32,138 bases of DNA from Coleofasciculaceae cyanobacterium (GCA_036703275.1 DATNPK010000115.1:1-32138), one strand, 5' to 3'. Numbered from the stretch's first letter, positions 6,804 to 14,789 are shown. The notes: generated by a model not told the origin, from the letters alone. A program made the numbers and translations.

Positions 6804-9800
6804 ATGAGCGATCGCATATCCAATACTTTCTTAGATTCAATCGTAAAATTGTCCGCTACTGGAGATTGTAGTTTTGAAGGATTAATTGCAGAGCTTTTAG
6901 AGTCTTTAACTGGGCGACATTTTAATCTTGCGAAACCTGGCTATCAAGCAGGTCGAGATATGAGTTCTCGTGATTTTTATCAGAATACTATATTTGTAGA
7001 ATGTAAGCGGTATAAAAAGACAACTGAATTAAATGAGAGAGAACTTTTAGGCGAATTAGATCAAGCAAAAGCAGGAACTCCAGATTTAGATGTTTGGGTT
7101 CTAGTTACCAGTCGAGATGTTGATTCTAAGCTATATGAAAGCTTACATCGAAGTGCTGCTCAAAAAGGGATTGATTTTGCCGTAATTGCTGATGGTGATG
7201 GAAAGCCAAGTTATTTAGCTGTTTTGTGTGCAAATTCTCCAGCTACAGCAATTAAATTTTTGAAACTAATCATTTCATTAGATGAGGACTTACAAAAGCT
7301 GGAAAATGAGCTGGATGAAATTGCTAAACATCCTCAATTTTCTCAAAGAGTAAATCAGTTAAAAGAAAAATTTCTTTCTCCTCTGGTGGGATATGAAAAT
7401 TGGCGAGTCGAGCAAAATCAAAAACTTTTAGATTACTTTAAGTCAGAAAAAGATTCTCGTCCCTTTTTTGGACAGCCAATTGATGTTGAGGGAGAGAATG
7501 TTCGGTTTATTGAACGGACTGCTTTAACAGAGCAGTTAGATAGCTGGTATTCTACTTGGGGAAAACATAGAAACGTCTTTGCTGTTTTAGGTGAAGAAGG
7601 AGACGGAAAAACCTGGGGTGTAGCCCGTTGGCTGGGACAGAAAATACAACAAGGTGATAAGTTTCCAGGTGTTGTTTTTATATCCTCTAATCAAGCAAGC
7701 AATAATGATCCATATATTCTATTTTCTGAAATTATTGCTCGGAACTTCTCAAGCTTAAGTAGTGAGCAGTGCAACCTTCGTATCAAACGTTGGATAGAAA
7801 AAACAACGAATGATGACCCAATTCTATTGCTAGTTTTAGATGGAATTAATGAGCGTCGAGATTTTGAGTGGTGGCGATCGCTGATTGATTGTTTGGTTGC
7901 TTCTCCTTGGCGTAATAGTGTCGCGGTACTAATTACTTGTCGAGATCGCCACTGGCAATCGACATTTGGTTCACTTCGTTATTTATCAACTAACACTCAT
8001 AAGCTTCCTCCTTACAGTGAAGAGGAATTAACAGAAGCTTTAAGAGTAAACAAGATAAATCGTTCTCAACTTTCACAAAAACTTTTTGAATCTCAACTTC
8101 TTCATAAACCTCGCTTCTTTAATTTAGTTATCAAATATCAAGAAAGAATTGGTGACATTGGCAATATTACTATTGCTCGATTAATTTACGAAGATTGGAA
8201 AGATCGACTGGAGCGAAAAAGCAATATTGCAATAACTGATGCTAAATTCCAAGCGATAATTAAAGATTTAGTCGAAAAAACTTTAGAAAAAGCTCAAAAT
8301 AGACTTAAGGAACACGAAATAGAAGAAACTTTTTCTTTTGTCTCCAGCAAAATAGAGCTGTTGGAAGAGTTTCGGACAGGAAGTATTCTTGAAGAAAAAA
8401 GCAGTAGTAGATATGAAGTAAAAAAAAATTTCTTGACCTATGGATTAGGTCTACTGCTAGTAGAAAATTTAGCCGATGCAGCAGAGACAGGAGAAGTAAA
8501 TCTTGAAGAAGCAATCGCACAATGGCTCGAACCCCATGCAGGAATGGATCTTAAAGGAGAAATTTGTCACTTTGCCAGCTTAATTTCTCTTGGGGATTCC
8601 GAAATTTCGCAAGAGGTCAAAGTCACATTGCTATTAGCTTGGGTTAATAGTCAAAATCCAAGAAAAGATATTGATTCAGATTTTATTGAATATTTCCCTG
8701 TAGATCCTGAAGCTTATATTGATTTAGCAGAGAAGATTTGGTCTTATCAAACAGAGAATCCTTGGGCGCAGGAGTTACTGATGCGAGCCTTGATTCGCTG
8801 GCGAGAGAACGAAAAGGTTATTGAAAAACTCATTCCTAAACTAGAAAAATGGTTAGGATTTGTACATCTTGATGGATTTCCCCATTCGCGTCGTGCCTCT
8901 AAAAACGATCGCGAAATCGAACAAATTCGAGAAGATATTTTTCAGTGTATTGGTCAACAATTAAAACCAGGACAAGTATTTACATTTAATGGGTATCAAT
9001 TAACGGCAATTGATGATGATGGACTGCTGCGCTTGGGAAGAGTGGCATTGAGGTTGATTGATTATTTACCTGTAAAGCCATTGATCAAAGCGATCGCCAC
9101 AGGAGCTATGGCAGAAGCGATTATGGGATGTACTCAAGATTATCAAGATAAATATAATTTGTTTCAATGGATATTTGCTAGTGCTGATGATAATTTATGG
9201 AATGAAATTAAATTAGAAGTTGAGAGCTTAAGGACTGCCGATAATCTTATTGCCAATAGAGTTGCCTATTTCCTTTTGTCTTGGGAAGGTAGTACAGAAG
9301 CGTTTGGGTTGAGAGAAACTTTACCTCAAGATCTGTTTCCTAAAAATCCTTGGATTGAGAAACAGAAACAAGATATCTGTCAATCTTGGTATAGATGGAG
9401 TGAAAGCGATTATGTTACCTGTCTAAAAAGATCTGACCTGACATTACATTGGGTTGCTCAGAAAGTTGTACCTCATTGCTTGAATCCAGTATTGAAAGTA
9501 CCTGATAATCTTCGCGAATATTTTGCACCTTTAACAGAGCAAATTTCTATTGATTCTATTTGGTCTGAATATTACCAGAATTCAGACGATATTAACTTTA
9601 AACAATACGAGGCAGCTTTATATGCTTATGCACCTGATGTAATAGCAGATTTAGTTAGAAAGATTATAAGGGGTATTGTTAATCGTTCAGAAATAAGTCT
9701 GCGACAATTATGTTTTAAACTCAAAGAAAACTATTTAATTTTTGATAAAACAGAAAAACAATCTATTTACAGAGTTTGGCAGCAATTCAAGGAAAAATGC

Positions 9801-11528
9801 GACATTACAGAAGATTTAGAAAAAGTTGCTGAAGCGCATCTATTTAAAGTAGTTCTCGAACAGCTAGAACCAAAACAACAATTAGATTATTTTCTACAGC
9901 GTCCAGAGACTGCATCTGATTTAATATCTTTAGAACGTAGTTTTAAATCTCTCCAAAATTCAGAATCAGTATTATTAAAACTAGATCGCTTAAACGACGA
10001 TACATCAACACAGAGAACACTTTGGTTTTTATCTACTCATCAAGAAAATTTGACGGCAGAACAGATTCGTCAACATATTTATCCTTTTGTAGAGAATGAA
10101 AATAGTTTTATAAGATCGCAAGCTCTAAAAATTCTCTATCAATCTAAAGATACTGCGATTATTCAGCATTTTATCAATAGTTCTTGGCAATCGAATGTAC
10201 AACACCACGATCTCGAAAACCATTGGGGCAACTTACTTCTTTGTCAGTACGGACAAAAGTTATCCTTCTTGGCTCTCAAAGATCGGGTTTATCCATCCTT
10301 TTTAGGAATTGCTATTCGCGATCGCGGTCTGAAATCCGCAGAAGTCAAACAGTATGCTGACTACATTGATTTACTCTGGACTGAAATTAAAGAAAACGTA
10401 CCAGAATTACCTCTAGATTTTCCCCAATTGGAAATTAGAATCGCGAGAGATGAAAATTTTACAGATCTCGATATGATTTATTTATCTGATAAGTATTTCA
10501 ATTTCTCAGAGACTTTTGTATCTAGAGATTCAACTTGGGGAGGCATAGGTAGTAATAGCGAATATGGTTCTCTACAAGATTTTGATGAACGAGAAGAAAC
10601 TAGAAAAAAACTCAATCAAATTAGTGAAAGTTCCAGAAAAGAACAGTTAGAGGCAAATAATTGCTTTTTTAATTACAAAATTCTCAGAGATGTTCTTTCA
10701 GTCGCGATCGCACAACGCCCTGATTTAGTCGATAAATGGTTAGAACCAATTCAAGGAGAACAGAATGAAACAGTAAGGAAAGTTATTCGTGTGGGTACTG
10801 TCTTTTATGAAACTCTCTGCTATGTTTTGCTAGAGCGATCGCATGCACGAGCTATTGAACTATATCGATATCTCAGTCAAAACGAGAGTCAAATAATTCT
10901 CAAAGATGCTCAAACTAATACTCGCTACCTTGACTATGCCCTATTTCAAGCTTCACCCACCGAATCTTTAGAACAAGAATGGCTACATCAGCAAGAAAAT
11001 TGCCACTCTGATGCTGAGTTGCTGGAATTGGCAATAGTAGCTCAATTAGGACAAGGAGAAAGTTGGCTGTTATCTCGCATTGAACAGCAATTACAGTCAT
11101 CTGCGCCAAGAGATTTTTCTCATGCTGTTACTATGTTGGGATTTTTGGCAACAGATGATGCTTTTGAACAACTGAAAAAATTGGCTACGAGTCAACCTGA
11201 TACCTGGAGGAAAAGATTAGTAGAGATATCAATGGAACGTTGGCAAAGAAATTCTTGGGCAAAGCATTGGTTTAGAGAGTTTTTAACTCAAGGAGATCGC
11301 GTTATGGCATGGAGAGGCTTTAGGTTGTTTTTACAGTGTGGGGATAAAAGATTTTGGTTGTGGAAAGAAGAGTTAATTGGTGAAGCTTCTTCTCAAAGCT
11401 TTCATCAGTATTATCTAAATTTTCTGGAAGATAATACTGACACAATCAAAAACGCTATTGGCAACAGTAAATATAATCAAGAACTAGAAAAAACTTTTCT
11501 GGCTCATAAAACAACCTCAGAATCTTGA
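6804..11528 (+). CDS. Avs-like STAND NTPase with N-terminal PD-(D/E)XK nuclease (antiphage candidate)
   Basis: The 1574-residue protein has three parts. Residues 1-145 form a Mrr-like PD-(D/E)XK nuclease: helix Glu E30, D52 in GRD, and E66-C-K68, with FEGLIAELLE as the typical first helix. Residues about 230-560 form a STAND/NACHT-type NTPase: Walker A GEEGDGKT (263-270), Walker B LLLVLDGINE (341-350), and TCRDRHW (378-384). The rest (about 600-1574) is a long helical-repeat sensor region. This is the plan of Avs proteins, which bind a conserved phage protein, assemble, and cut DNA through the N-terminal effector. An Mrr-like effector and a length near 1600 fit the Avs4 type best, but the subtype is not proven. 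The start gives no strong Shine-Dalgarno. The gene stands alone, bracketed by octamer arrays. Confidence 0.82.
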   Translation: MSDRISNTFLDSIVKLSATGDCSFEGLIAELLESLTGRHFNLAKPGYQAGRDMSSRDFYQNTIFVECKRYKKTTELNERELLGELDQAKAGTPDLDVWVLVTSRDVDSKLYESLHRSAAQKGIDFAVIADGDGKPSYLAVLCANSPATAIKFLKLIISLDEDLQKLENELDEIAKHPQFSQRVNQLKEKFLSPLVGYENWRVEQNQKLLDYFKSEKDSRPFFGQPIDVEGENVRFIERTALTEQLDSWYSTWGKHRNVFAVLGEEGDGKTWGVARWLGQKIQQGDKFPGVVFISSNQASNNDPYILFSEIIARNFSSLSSEQCNLRIKRWIEKTTNDDPILLLVLDGINERRDFEWWRSLIDCLVASPWRNSVAVLITCRDRHWQSTFGSLRYLSTNTHKLPPYSEEELTEALRVNKINRSQLSQKLFESQLLHKPRFFNLVIKYQERIGDIGNITIARLIYEDWKDRLERKSNIAITDAKFQAIIKDLVEKTLEKAQNRLKEHEIEETFSFVSSKIELLEEFRTGSILEEKSSSRYEVKKNFLTYGLGLLLVENLADAAETGEVNLEEAIAQWLEPHAGMDLKGEICHFASLISLGDSEISQEVKVTLLLAWVNSQNPRKDIDSDFIEYFPVDPEAYIDLAEKIWSYQTENPWAQELLMRALIRWRENEKVIEKLIPKLEKWLGFVHLDGFPHSRRASKNDREIEQIREDIFQCIGQQLKPGQVFTFNGYQLTAIDDDGLLRLGRVALRLIDYLPVKPLIKAIATGAMAEAIMGCTQDYQDKYNLFQWIFASADDNLWNEIKLEVESLRTADNLIANRVAYFLLSWEGSTEAFGLRETLPQDLFPKNPWIEKQKQDICQSWYRWSESDYVTCLKRSDLTLHWVAQKVVPHCLNPVLKVPDNLREYFAPLTEQISIDSIWSEYYQNSDDINFKQYEAALYAYAPDVIADLVRKIIRGIVNRSEISLRQLCFKLKENYLIFDKTEKQSIYRVWQQFKEKCDITEDLEKVAEAHLFKVVLEQLEPKQQLDYFLQRPETASDLISLERSFKSLQNSESVLLKLDRLNDDTSTQRTLWFLSTHQENLTAEQIRQHIYPFVENENSFIRSQALKILYQSKDTAIIQHFINSSWQSNVQHHDLENHWGNLLLCQYGQKLSFLALKDRVYPSFLGIAIRDRGLKSAEVKQYADYIDLLWTEIKENVPELPLDFPQLEIRIARDENFTDLDMIYLSDKYFNFSETFVSRDSTWGGIGSNSEYGSLQDFDEREETRKKLNQISESSRKEQLEANNCFFNYKILRDVLSVAIAQRPDLVDKWLEPIQGEQNETVRKVIRVGTVFYETLCYVLLERSHARAIELYRYLSQNESQIILKDAQTNTRYLDYALFQASPTESLEQEWLHQQENCHSDAELLELAIVAQLGQGESWLLSRIEQQLQSSAPRDFSHAVTMLGFLATDDAFEQLKKLATSQPDTWRKRLVEISMERWQRNSWAKHWFREFLTQGDRVMAWRGFRLFLQCGDKRFWLWKEELIGEASSQSFHQYYLNFLEDNTDTIKNAIGNSKYNQELEKTFLAHKTTSES

Positions 11529-11598
11529 AACATCAGCAACTTCCACAACATCTAGATGTCTAGTAATCCAAACATCTAAATGACAATAAATTAAACAT
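11526..11598. promoter_or_regulatory. Octamer array upstream of parA (operator/centromere candidate)
   Basis: Copies of YYRRACAT or its complement occur at 11526 (TGAAACAT), 11544 (CACAACAT), 11556 (ATGTCTAG, inverted), 11568 (CCAAACAT), 11580 (ATGACAAT, inverted and weak) and 11591 (TTAAACAT). Those from 11544 to 11580 alternate direction at exactly 12-bp steps, as in the palindrome at 6694. ACATCTAGATGT (11548-11559) is itself a perfect palindrome. The array ends 13 bp before the parA start codon, the classic place for autoregulation by a ribbon-helix-helix partition protein. Confidence 0.7.
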
Positions 11599-11611
11599 AA
11601 ATTCTCAAACA

Positions 11612-12211
11612 ATGATTATTACCGTAGCCTCGTTTAAAGGTGGAGTGGGTAAGTCCACTACAGCCTTTCACTTAGCAACTTATTTCCAAGAATTAGCACC
11701 TACTTTACTAGTAGATGGAGATGCCAATCGTTCGGCTTTGGATTGGGGTGCTAGAGGTCAAGTACCCTTCAAAGTAGTCGATGAAAAACAAGCGGTTAAG
11801 TTCGCTCGTAAGTACGAACACATCATTATTGACACTCCCGCCAGACCCGATGAAGACGAATTAAAAACTATTGCTGAAGGATGTGACTTACTAATCTTAC
11901 CTACTAGTCCAGACGCATTAGCGTTAGGTGCAACTCTTAAAATGGTTGATGCTCTCCATGATTTAGATACTAGTTATTGCATCTTGCTAACTATTGTTCC
12001 TCCAAAACCGAATAAAGCAGGAATTGAAGCTAGAACAGCAATACAAAATGTCGAGCTACCTATATTTCAAGGGAGTATTCGTAGATTAGCTGTATTTCAA
12101 AAAGCAGCTTTAGAAGGTATTCCAGTGAGTACTGTCAAAGATTCTTACAGTGCGATCGCTTGGCAGTGTTATGTCGATGTAGCTAAGGAGATACAAAATG
12201 ACCAAGGATAA
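11612..12211 (+). CDS. parA: ParA-family partition ATPase (class Ib-like)
   Basis: The 199-residue protein carries the deviant Walker A motif KGGVGKST (9-16), the A' region LLVDGDANRSALDW (about 34-47) and a Walker B-like IIIDTPARP (about 72-80). It lacks the N-terminal HTH of larger class Ia ParA proteins. Small ParA paired with a ribbon-helix-helix protein is the class Ib layout (ParF-ParG, delta-omega). ATP-dependent binding to nucleoid DNA moves plasmid copies apart. The stop codon overlaps the start of the ribbon-helix-helix gene by 14 bp, showing one translationally coupled operon. The octamer array immediately upstream suggests regulation by that partner. Confidence 0.9.
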   Translation: MIITVASFKGGVGKSTTAFHLATYFQELAPTLLVDGDANRSALDWGARGQVPFKVVDEKQAVKFARKYEHIIIDTPARPDEDELKTIAEGCDLLILPTSPDALALGATLKMVDALHDLDTSYCILLTIVPPKPNKAGIEARTAIQNVELPIFQGSIRRLAVFQKAALEGIPVSTVKDSYSAIAWQCYVDVAKEIQNDQG

Positions 12212-12515
12212 TAGATTTGAGGGATTGATGGGGGTTGTGGGCAAGAAGAAAAATGCTCAGACATCTAAAATTTTGGACATTCAAATATCTGAAGCTAAAA
12301 TAGATGATTCTTTATCAGACATCTCAACATCCAAACATTTAAACAGTCAGACATCTAAAAAAGCTAAGAGTGCTAACCCAGATTACACCAGAACAACGGT
12401 CTATCTCCCAAAAAAAACTCACAAAAAGCTGAAGGCGATCGCCCTAGATGAAGAGAGAGAAATGAGTAGTATTGTTGAAGAGTTAATTGAGACTTGGTTG
12501 AGTTCTCGAAAGTAA
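12198..12515 (+). CDS. CopG-type ribbon-helix-helix DNA-binding protein, ParA partner
   Basis: The 105-residue protein has a disordered N-terminal half (1-60) and a ribbon-helix-helix fold at about 64-105: strand TRTTVYLPKK, then two helices ending SSIVEELIETWLSSRK. It overlaps parA by 14 bp and is the likely ParG/omega-like centromere-binding protein and repressor. Unusually, its N-terminal half is encoded by DNA that carries an octamer array, giving repeated peptides such as QTSK; the protein's own binding sites may therefore lie within its gene. A free N-terminal tail that stimulates ParA is normal in such proteins. The partition role is strongly supported by context; DNA target recognition is inferred. 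Confidence 0.85.
   Translation: MTKDNRFEGLMGVVGKKKNAQTSKILDIQISEAKIDDSLSDISTSKHLNSQTSKKAKSANPDYTRTTVYLPKKTHKKLKAIALDEEREMSSIVEELIETWLSSRK
12257..12354. repeat. Octamer array inside the ribbon-helix-helix coding sequence
   Basis: Five consecutive 8-bp units run from 12315 to 12354: TCAGACAT, CTCAACAT, CCAAACAT, TTAAACAG, TCAGACAT. Earlier copies in the same direction are TCAGACAT at 12257 and TTGGACAT at 12273, 16 bp apart. The 8-bp phase does not match the codon period, so selection at protein level alone does not explain it. The units fit the YYRRACAT family found in the non-coding arrays. I read them as binding sites embedded in the gene. Confidence 0.7.
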
Positions 12516-12519
12516 TTGT

Positions 12520-12585
12520 CTGAACATCTAGACACTTCGCTCTAAAAACTTGGACATTTGAATGTTTAGATGTTTAAATGTCTAG
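12520..12585. promoter_or_regulatory. Octamer array between the partition operon and the ADP-ribosyltransferase gene
   Basis: Units are CTGAACAT (12520), CTAGACAC (12528, degenerate), TTGGACAT (12550), then three contiguous inverted units ATGTTTAG, ATGTTTAA and ATGTCTAG (12562, 12570, 12578). The direction switch between 12550 and 12562 is again 12 bp, while like-directed units are 8 bp apart. The array starts 5 bp after the ribbon-helix-helix stop codon and ends 26 bp before the next gene, so it could be its operator and/or part of the partition site. Confidence 0.72.
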
Positions 12586-12611
12586 AGTTAAGTTGAGCAA
12601 ATAAGCAAGCA

Positions 12612-13181
12612 ATGACATCGATTAATCTTTCTCAACCGCTAAGAGTCTATGGTTATCACGGTACTAGTCAAGAAAAAGCCCAGGAAATTATTGACCGAGG
12701 TTTTAACTTGAGTACTAACGATTATGATTGGTTGGGAACGGGGGTATATTTCTTCCAAGATGCACCTATGCGTGCTTTAGCTTGGGCATCCGAAAGATAT
12801 CCTGACTCACCTGCCGTAATAAGGTCAGAATTAGTCTTAGAAAACTGTATAGACTTGCTCGATATTGCCTGGAATCCGATTATTAGAGAAACTTACGGGA
12901 TGTTTATCTTAGAATATCAAAAAGCCAAGATACCTTTACCTAGTCAAAATCCTCAAAGATCGAAGGCACATCGTTTAGATTGCGCTTTTTTCAATTACAT
13001 AATGGAAAAGATTTTAGCGTCACAGGATGTAGCTATTGGTTCAATACGTGCTGTTTTCAATGAAGGCGATCGTATTTATCCAAATTCAGCTATATTTGAT
13101 CGCTCTCATATTCAGATTTTGATTCGTGACTTATCTCTGATCGAAAAATCTTGTTTGATAGAAGAAGATAGAATAGATTAA
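12612..13181 (+). CDS. ADP-ribosyltransferase-fold protein, candidate toxin
   Basis: The 189-residue protein opens with YHGTSQEKAQEIIDRGF (about 14-30), then WLGTGVYFFQ (about 40-49) and a later SHIQILIRD (about 161-169). An early YHGT, a GxYF motif and a late (E/Q) strand follow the PARP-like ADP-ribosyltransferase order, where His and Tyr grip NAD+. The usual catalytic Glu may be replaced by Gln in SHIQI or by the nearby E of FNEGDR; this cannot be settled by eye. There is no signal peptide or membrane segment. It is followed at 45 bp by a small acidic-helical ORF that could be its antitoxin, and preceded by an octamer array. Alternative: a regulatory or DNA-modifying ART in phage defence. 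Confidence 0.65.
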   Translation: MTSINLSQPLRVYGYHGTSQEKAQEIIDRGFNLSTNDYDWLGTGVYFFQDAPMRALAWASERYPDSPAVIRSELVLENCIDLLDIAWNPIIRETYGMFILEYQKAKIPLPSQNPQRSKAHRLDCAFFNYIMEKILASQDVAIGSIRAVFNEGDRIYPNSAIFDRSHIQILIRDLSLIEKSCLIEEDRID

Positions 13182-13226
13182 GAAGTTGCATCATTGGTGC
13201 GAGCTTTCCATATTAATAAAGAGAAG

Positions 13227-13424
13227 ATGATGGTAGATCCCCAAAAAGCAGCCAAGCTGATTCGTCAGCATTTTGAAGAATTAACGACAGAGCAGTTTGT
13301 CGAAAATATTTGTGATTTATCTCATGAAGCCTTTTTAGATCGAGAGAGAAAAGAGCAACAAAGAGAATTAGAAACGTTATCAGCATCATTATCAGATTCA
13401 GAAGCTTTACCTACGGAAAAGTGA
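13227..13424 (+). CDS. Small helical protein, candidate partner/antitoxin of the ART-fold protein
   Basis: The longest reading begins at TTG 13194, but ATG at 13227 or 13230 is more credible, giving 64-65 residues beginning (M)MVDPQKAAKL, with a purine-rich AAGAGAAG just ahead. The product is charged and helical, with no recognisable domain. It follows the ADP-ribosyltransferase-like gene on the same strand after a gap of about 45 bp, so the two are likely co-transcribed. Size, charge and linkage fit an antitoxin or immunity role, but no family was recognised. An unrelated small plasmid protein is equally possible. Confidence 0.55.
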   Translation: MMVDPQKAAKLIRQHFEELTTEQFVENICDLSHEAFLDRERKEQQRELETLSASLSDSEALPTEK

Positions 13425-13509
13425 TAGTTGTATTTCTATGATTTTCCCAGAGAAAATTATGAGCAATTTTAACTTTGTCTGAATATTCCCGACCGCAGTA
13501 TTTATCAGG

Positions 13510-13557
13510 TTGAACATTCAAGCATTCAAGCATTCAATTGCTTAAGTGTTAAGGCAT
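13510..13557. repeat. Degenerate octamer array downstream of the small ORF
   Basis: Six 8-bp frames run without gaps: TTGAACAT, TCAAGCAT, TCAAGCAT, TCAATTGC, TTAAGTGT, TAAGGCAT. The second and third are identical. Four of six end in CAT and start with a pyrimidine or T, as in the plasmid's octamer family, though the inner bases drift. It lies between the end of the small ORF (13424) and the convergent recombinase gene (13634), so it is not in an obvious promoter position. This favours a structural (centromere-like) role over an operator role for this copy. Confidence 0.55.
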
Positions 13558-13633
13558 CTAGCAAAAAAAAGCAATTGTCTCAGGGTGCGGGGAAACATCC
13601 AGTCAAAAACAAATATCCCAAGCCTCCTACTGT

Positions 13634-14626
13634 TCAATCAGTAAGTCCAGATAACATTTCCGACAGCTCCACTTGATCTTTCGCCCGATTGTCATCATAA
13701 ATCATCAAAGTATCGATCTGACGATGACGAGAAAGTTTTTGTACCTTCCGCACATTGCCATCAGTAGCATCCAAAGCAGCCGTAATTGAACTGTGCCTAA
13801 CGCGATGGGGACTCATCCGTTTGGTTATTCCTGCCTGTTTGCAGTAGCGACGCACTAGCTTATAAATCCCATCCCCAGTTATCCGATGTCCCTTATGCTG
13901 AAAATCTAGAGCCACAAACAACGGTGCTTTCTGCTTCTTGTGTTTATAGGCGGAACTCCAGTCTAGCAGGGCATTGGTCGTCGAACTACTGATGCCAATT
14001 ATCTCCGTCTGCGTCCCTTTTCCCTTCCCCAGTATCTTCAATTCCCTAGCCAAAGGTTCAAAATCACCATAGTTCAATAAACTTACCTCATTCCGTCGCA
14101 GAGCATTGTCCCACAACAGTTTTAATAAAGCATAATCCCGAATCCCATTTATTTTCGTGCGATCGCAAATATCCAAAACTTGACGATATTCCTCTGGACT
14201 AATCCCGCTAGTATCCCTATATTGCTGAACTCTTTCCCCTTTAACATCCTCTAAGGTAAATCCACATATTCCCAACTTGCGCCCCATACTACAGAGAGTT
14301 TTAATCGCAGCCAGACGACGATTGACGGTAGATTCTGTCAAACCCTTCTCAAATAGCTTGGCTTTATAATTTAGTACTACTCCCACCGCAGCCGAACGTT
14401 CCAGGTGCAAAAACTCCATTACCGTATCTTTAGTCGCAGCCTTGCCCGTAGTGGCGCGAAAAAAGTCATTAAGGTCTTTAAAGTAGGCGGCTCTGGTACT
14501 GGAATTGCGTTTGTCGAGGAGGAATTGAGCTAGCACGTCAGGTTCGGTATGAGTAAAATGTCTTTCAATTTTGGCATTGAAAGAGTTTTCTAAGTGTGAT
14601 GGAGTTTGGGGGTTAACTCGTTCCAT
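13634..14626 (-). CDS. Tyrosine recombinase (XerC/D-like integrase)
   Basis: The start is taken at ATG 14626 (330 residues, MERVNPQTPS...). A TTG eight codons upstream extends the frame but would overlap the inverted repeat at 14650. An N-terminal SAM-like core-binding domain (FLLDKRNSSTRAAYFKDL...) precedes the catalytic domain, which shows the Arg of ALRRNEVSLL, Lys-rich LGKGKGT, HRVRHSS and the terminal LSRHRQIDTLMIYDDN with its H and nucleophilic Tyr. It probably resolves plasmid multimers or drives integration. No phage or integron genes adjoin it, so multimer resolution that supports the ParA system is the best reading. It is transcribed convergently with the partition/ART block. Confidence 0.87.
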   Translation of the reverse strand: MERVNPQTPSHLENSFNAKIERHFTHTEPDVLAQFLLDKRNSSTRAAYFKDLNDFFRATTGKAATKDTVMEFLHLERSAAVGVVLNYKAKLFEKGLTESTVNRRLAAIKTLCSMGRKLGICGFTLEDVKGERVQQYRDTSGISPEEYRQVLDICDRTKINGIRDYALLKLLWDNALRRNEVSLLNYGDFEPLARELKILGKGKGTQTEIIGISSSTTNALLDWSSAYKHKKQKAPLFVALDFQHKGHRITGDGIYKLVRRYCKQAGITKRMSPHRVRHSSITAALDATDGNVRKVQKLSRHRQIDTLMIYDDNRAKDQVELSEMLSGLTD

Positions 14627-14649
14627 TATAATCGATATCGAAAACTTCA

Positions 14650-14673
14650 ATTTCCGATATCATGATCGGTAAT
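14650..14673. other. Inverted repeat with 6-bp spacer upstream of the recombinase (core-site candidate)
   Basis: Arms attTCCGAT (14650-14658) and ATCGGTAAT (14665-14673) are inverted repeats with one mismatch and a 6-bp centre, atcatg. Tyrosine recombinase crossover sites have short inverted arms around 6-8 bp, and such sites often lie next to the recombinase gene. It starts 24 bp upstream of the chosen recombinase start, so an operator is the main alternative. Confidence 0.35.
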
Positions 14674-14731
14674 ATCCTTACTGTACCGTTAATTTGAATG
14701 ATTTAAACTGATAACTTGAAACTAAATAAGC

Positions 14732-14763
14732 TTGACATTTTATTCTCAATTAGAGAACATAAA
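14732..14763 (+). promoter_or_regulatory. Likely higBA promoter/operator
   Basis: A consensus -35 box TTGACA (14732-14737) is followed by the perfect inverted repeat TTCTC-AATTA-GAGAA (14743-14757). A short palindrome overlapping the promoter is the expected operator for a HigA-type antitoxin. The -10 box is poor (AACATA or CATAAA at 14756-14763), so the exact start of transcription is uncertain. Confidence 0.5.
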
Positions 14764-14789
14764 AGAGTAACTAGATTTAGTTAACCAAT

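Noticed and set aside
12257-13557. Short regularly spaced repeats as a CRISPR array
   Set aside because: The units are only 8 bp and degenerate, there are no unique 30-40 bp spacers, and no cas genes occur in the window. A protein-binding array is a better explanation.
14627-14650. TTG 14650 as recombinase start
   Set aside because: It would add eight atypical residues from the inverted-repeat region; ATG 14626 gives a normal recombinase N-terminus.
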